Below, one piece after another: positions 59,241-64,000 of a stretch of 64,000 nucleotides of DNA (position 1 is its first letter; every line of letters starts with the position of its first letter). The notes below the pieces were generated by a model. It had not been told where the DNA came from. It searched no databases and saw only the letters and a program-made list of their open reading frames with translations. The translations under genes were made by a program, and so were the position numbers. This DNA comes from Anaeramoeba flamelloides (Eukaryota; Metamonada; Anaeramoebidae): assembly GCA_027625915.1 (NCBI GenBank), contig JANTQA010000012.1, forward strand, positions 3,503,001-3,567,000. The letters run 5' to 3'.

Positions 59241-62200
59241 TTATTTGAACCCTTTTTGTCCCTTTTCCTTTTCGCCAAGTTTTTTACCCACCTTCTTTAC
59301 TTTTTTATTACTTCCTTTCCTGCCTTTCTTTCGGGTTTTTTTTTCTTCTTCAGTATCATTTTGTTTATTTTTAGAATTATTCTGATAATTTAAATACCTC
59401 CTTCTATTATTTGTTAACCATGTTCTGATTTGTTTTTGTTCCAACCCTATGAATAATTTTCAGTTTGTTTAAAAGCAACAAGGTATATAGATGATGAATA
59501 AATTACAATTTTTTTTACAAAATTTTGAAAATTAAATATTTTGTTATATTTGGGGAATGACATTAAAAGAAAAGCCCCAGTATAATTAAATGAGATTTCA
59601 AAAAATAACATTAAGATGATTTATTTGGTTAAATTGACTTTGATTTTATTAATAATCAATTTTAAATCTGTTAATTTTTACTTTTAGTAACTTATTTTTT
59701 CAAAAGTAAAGTTTAAATTGATTCTCATTAACTAAATTCTTTCAATAGATTCTATGTTTGGAGTTATTATCTCGAGCAAAATACAATAAATCTAAAGATT
59801 ATTTTTCCAAAAGTGTTAAATTAAAATACGGCAAGAAAACTTAAAATATTTTTTCCAGTGCTTCTTCAAAAATATAAGATGTAAAATATGTAGGTTTCAA
59901 CATCATTTTTTGTTTCCTATCTTCCAAAATAACCAATATTCTTGTTGTTCAAAATCAAAAGAAATTTTATTAGAAAGTTTAAATTTGTTTTTTCAGAGAA
60001 AATTCAACAAAATCCTTCAATAAATTGCCTTGAATTCAGAAACACTTAATTTTGAAAAAATCATGAAGATCCTACAACACTTTTATCTTGTTAAAACTTT
60101 GGAGTAGTCAAAAAAAAAAATTATTTTTTAAAAAACAAAATTTTTGACAATCTTTTAACAAGTTGACTTATCTTGACAAAATTAAACTATTAAAAACAAA
60201 GATTTTACAAGATCTTTATTCTAAAGGTGTAAAAGAAGAAAGAGTATTTTCATTACTTTTTGAAAAATTCAAGATGAATACCAAGTTTTTATTACGTTTT
60301 AAATTTATTTCTCACAATTCAATTAAGTCACGTTGATGTTTTACTAATTCTAAATTAATGATACAATATGTAATCAAAATGATAAATTTAGAAATCATCA
60401 TTTACTAGAAGGATTTGAAATTGAAATTAAATTTATTTTCCAGTAAGAGTTTTAATATTGGTAAAATATCACATTTTTGGGATTTTTAAAATATCTTTTT
60501 TTATCATGAATTCTTTTTTTTTTATTTTTAAAAAGTAAATTAAAGCTAATTTTATTTTTAAAATATAAAAGATTTTATTTTTTTTTTGGAGGGGGGGATT
60601 TGATTAAAATTAATAGATAAAAGTCTTTGAAAAATAAATGTTTTAGTGAAAAAAAATAATTATTTTGTTTTTTTTATTTTGAAGGGTGAAAATTAATTTC
60701 CTCTCCAGGTTTATTATTTTTCAAAAATAAAATAAAATCTTGTCAAGATCATGAATTTTTTTTTTTTTCTAATTTTTATTTTTTGATTTGATGAAATTGA
60801 TAAGTTAACATCGTCTAAACGTCTGTTTATTAATTTGATTCTATTTATTTGAAATCAAAATTTCACATGTTTTCAATTTAAAACTAAAAAAAGTAGATTT
60901 CTGTTATTTTTATTAACAATTTAGTTAATTCTTCAAAATTATATTATATTTTAAGTTTTATTTTAGAAAGTTTTGATTTTGAAAGAAAATTTGGTATTTT
61001 GCTATTATTTTTAATTCTAAATATTTCAAATTCAAATCTCAATAAATTAAATTAATTGAGGAATGAGTGATTAAATAAATCTAAAAATGATAGAAGTTTA
61101 AAAAAAAAATAGTTAATAAAATGAGATCTATTGTATAAAATTTTTTTATTTTTTCAAGTTTTAAAAAAGTTATTTTCTGGTTTTACAAAAAATGAAAAAA
61201 AATTGCAAAAAATAAGAAAATTTGATAAATTTTTTTAGACAAATTGTTTGGCGTTATTCACAAGAATTGTGAGAACAATTTAAATAATTTTTTGTAATAC
61301 AAAAATTGATTTTGAATTTTTAGGATAAAATTAACTAATTCCCAAATCTCTTTAAGAAAATTTTATTTTGAAAAATCAAATTTTATCTTTAAACAAAAAC
61401 ACAATTTCAAAGTAAAATTTGTCAATGGTTTTGAAAGATTTAATGATTCTAACTATCCTTCTTAAAAAAATACAATTATTTTTCAATATATTAAATCAAT
61501 TTTTTAGGTTAACCAATAGAATTATCGAAAAATAATAAAAAAAAATCTTTACATTAATATTTATGGCAATCAAGACTTGAAATTGTGCAATAATGATTAA
61601 AATGGGAATATAAATAGTATCGAAAAACCTTTTATAATGTAAGAAACAAGATGAATTTAATATTTTAAATTTCAGAAAAATGGAAAAAATAATTGATCTC
61701 ATCAAAAAAATATCCTTTTATGGGTTTCTTAGTTGATCAGAATTTTTTGACACTTCGCATCTAAAAAATTTGTAAAAAGAGAATATCACCAATAAAATAT
61801 TTTAAAATTTTGCCAGTGTTATTGTATAGTACTAATCCCTTAAAGCCCTAATTTCTAAATTTTTTCATAAAAATTTTAAAAAAGAGTCATAATTTTCTTT
61901 ATCATTTACCAATTACAAGATAAATAAATGAATCTTCATTTTGAATAATATCAAAGCTATTTATTTTTTTTTTAAGCATAAACTTTTCTTTGTGAAATTT
62001 TAAATTAATAATTTTTGATAACTACAGATAAGAAAGAGATTAAAACTCAGAAAAGTTTAAGATAGTATTGTAGTTGCTGTAGAAAGTGTTTTGGAATTCC
62101 TTGTATTATTAGGCAAAGTTTGAAAATTTTCTGATCTTCTTATTTCCAATTCTAACAAAGTAAAATAAAAAGTATTTTACTAAGAAAAATTGTCTTTAAA

Positions 62201-63980
62201 TATGATATTTAAAATTATTTTGGAAGAGTTTAAAAAAAAATTTTGTGACATTGTTTTATTGATAACAGTGAGATTTGCGACTGTCTCAATTTCAAACCAA
62301 TTGGACGCATACTTTGGTACAAGGAACCAAATTACTTGTCCAAGAAAAACAAAAAAAAAAGTGCTTGATAATTTGGGGAATGTTTGAAAAAGGAATAAAT
62401 TTCATTTCATTATTAAAAACAATGTCAATTTACAAACATTTTTTTTTTCTCATTTCGAAAAAAAAAGCAATATCATTTTTAAAAAAAAAAATTATATTTG
62501 TACTCTTTTTTCGTTAAAAACAAGAGAGAAGAGGCCATTAATAAAAGATTTTGGAAAGGTAAAAAAAAAAGAAATTATCATTTTTGACAGAAAAAAAAAA
62601 AAATAAAAACATTTTTTTTTACTAAACCAAATTTCAAAATTAGGGGCAAACTTTTTTATTATTATTTTAATATTTTTTCATTTGTTTTTCAAAAAATAAA
62701 ATGATTATACTATTTTTTTATTTGTTAATCTATATTTGTTATTATCTCTAAATACTTTAGTAAAATACCTTATTATTCAAAAAAAAAACAATTAAACAAA
62801 TTTTTTTCTGATGAAAAATCTGCCCCTATTTTTGAAATTAGTCTTATGTCAAGTCAAGAAATTTTAGAGGAATGTTCAAAATGATTCATTGTTAAGAACA
62901 CCAATAGATGCATACATATTTTTAAGTTTGATCGTTTTCGAGAATTGGCTAACAAACAGGAAACAAAAGAGGAAATAGAGATCTCATTGAAAGGATGGAC
63001 GATCTAGTTTGTCTCTGTAAAATTTTAACCAAGTTTTGTCTCCAATGATGAAAATGAAAAATTTAACTTCAATGTTTTTTTAAAATTCATTGGAAGAATG
63101 AGATCCTTTGAAAAGCAAGTTCTTCAAAGTAGCATTAAAAAATAACAAATTAGTTGTTTTGGTTAAATTTTTTTAGTTTGTTTTTTGTTTCGATGAGTCA
63201 GAGTTGAAAAAATAAATAGCATCTCATATTGTTTTCATTTGTTCAACAATCACCTTTTATAATTCTTGATTTTGGTTCTCCTTCTAAACTCAAAATAATG
63301 AGATTGTTCTCATGCTAAGGAGATATTAATCGTCGTTCTTGGGACTCCTCAATATCATCTTATATCACTTCGAACAATCTCATTTTTTTGTTCTTCCAGC
63401 CAAACTCAAATTATAACAAGGAGATTGTTTCCAAATCAAAACAATAAACACACATATTGGTCTTCTCATTTTTTATTAATATAAAATAATTCTTTAATCG
63501 ATATTTTTCGATTTTCTTTATAAGAAGTCAATTACATAAAAAATGATCGATATCTTCATTTAGATCAATTTTTCTCATTTTTGAGATATTAATTTGTTTA
63601 AAAAGAAAAATGTTAAAATTTACAACACTTACAAACTATGTAATATTGAAGTAATAATATATAATATATAATAAAAATAATAATAATAACTAAATACCTG
63701 TTTGGCGGGATAATTGAGCAAGATTGTGTTTATTAGCATAAGGAAAAGATTTGTGTGAATCTAAAAAATTTCGAAGTATTTTTGTAGTCGGTTTGGAAAA
63801 ATTATCGCGTCTTCGTTTCTCTCTTTTGGTATATGGTACTAAGGTGATCTCCAAAGAATCTATTTCCTTTTCCAAAATTTTACATTCTTTGTCAATATTT
63901 TGGAAAATGTCCTCTAAGATATCCTTTTCTTGATCCAATTCAACAGTCATTTTATAAACAAAATTGTCAACTTCATTCAT
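59241..63980 (-). CDS. TALE-type homeobox protein (2 exons seen, possibly open at right edge)
   Basis: Exon 63980-63698 and exon 59446-59241 join in frame across a 4,251 bp intron (CAG|GTATTT … TTCATAG|GG). The join rebuilds a homeodomain: RRDNFSKPTTKILRNFLDSH, KSFPYANKHNLAQLSRQTG, then LEQKQIRTWLTNNRRRYLN. The recognition helix keeps W48, N51 and R53 (WLTNNR, with Leu where Phe is usual). The PYA stretch between helices 1 and 2 is like the TALE/KN class. An acidic, coiled N-terminal region precedes it and a Lys-rich tail follows. Homeodomains bind DNA as transcription factors. The ATG at 63980 is possible as the start, but the frame stays open to the window edge, so the N terminus may lie outside. 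Confidence 0.85.
61840..62010 (-). pseudogene. LINE 3' terminal fragment in the homeobox intron
   Basis: GCCCTAATTTCTAAATTTTT … TTATCATTTACCAATTACAA matches the 3' end of the main LINE remnant (8650-8730: GCCCTAATTTCTAAACTTTT … TTATCACTTACTAATGATAA). No frame is intact. This supports integration of truncated copies that preserve the LINE 3' end. Confidence 0.55.
62190..62400 (+). other. Coding-like patch in the homeobox intron, unrecognised
   Basis: At 62275-62340 two overlapping plus-strand frames are open over DNA of higher complexity than its flanks (one reads LSQFQTNWTHTLVQGTKLLV). No domain or splice partner was recognised. It may be the remnant of a gene or mobile element. Confidence 0.25.
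62840..63180 (+). pseudogene. Interrupted coding-like fragment, unrecognised
   Basis: Plus-strand reading gives MSSQEILEECSK, stop, FIVKNTNRC, then FRELANKQETKEEIEISLKG, stop, and later FNVFLKFIGRMRSFEKQVLQ. Composition is protein-like with in-frame stops, as in a decayed gene. The family is not recognised. It lies within the homeobox intron on the opposite strand. Confidence 0.35.
63490..63600 (-). pseudogene. LINE 3' fragment in the homeobox intron
   Basis: ATAAAAAATGATCGATATCT with the flanking TTTTCGATTT block matches the zinc-motif coding part of the main LINE (8808-8870). It encodes a degraded DHFL segment on the minus strand. Limits are approximate. Confidence 0.5.
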
Positions 63981-64000
63981 TGAAACAGTTTCGTGCTCTT

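Overview
This is a nuclear contig of a very AT-rich protist. Spliced GT-AG genes with long poly-Asn, poly-Lys and Glu/Lys tracts sit in intergenic DNA rich in A/T homopolymers. The protein set is eukaryotic and amoeba-like: ankyrin plus BTB, double B-box plus SPRY-like, a large BEACH/WD40 protein, a TALE-type homeobox protein, membralin, an UBA-like protein and a PPP phosphatase. The mix, and especially the B-box/SPRY and ankyrin/BTB architectures, reminds me of Anaeramoeba. That assignment is from memory and is an inference; Dictyostelium-like amoebozoans are the main alternative.

Layout. 0-2.3 kb: 5' part of a PPP phosphatase gene (minus) running towards the left edge, with a MITE beside it. 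2.3-11 kb: repeats, several short inverted-repeat elements and a decayed LINE. 11.1-13.0 kb: two-exon ankyrin/BTB gene (plus). 13-19.8 kb: gene-free, made of LINE debris, two MITE types and composite palindromic repeats. 19.9-34.4 kb: one BEACH gene (minus, 4 exons, about 3,650 residues), with a 3.4 kb last intron and an apparent frameshift in a 28-nt homopolymer. 34.5-39.3 kb: a foldback element, composite repeats and a mariner-type MITE. 39.4-40.4 kb: small multi-exon gene (minus) whose first exon is UBA-like. 40.4-45.5 kb: gene-free, with a foldback element. 45.5-49.7 kb: B-box/SPRY gene (plus) with a 2.2 kb intron carrying a 170 bp MITE. 50.9-51.7 kb: broken SMC2 C-terminal fragment. 54.5-56.2 kb: single-exon membralin gene. 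59.2 kb to the right edge: homeobox gene (minus) whose homeodomain is divided by a 4.25 kb intron.

The genes do not form a pathway and look like ordinary scattered eukaryotic loci. The unusual content is in the repeats: at least five families of TA-flanked inverted-repeat elements, truncated LINE copies that mostly preserve the 3' end, and a dispersed composite repeat built from palindromic modules ending in an array of about four 10-bp units (consensus near AGAGTGCCTA). I found no tRNA, rRNA or CRISPR array.
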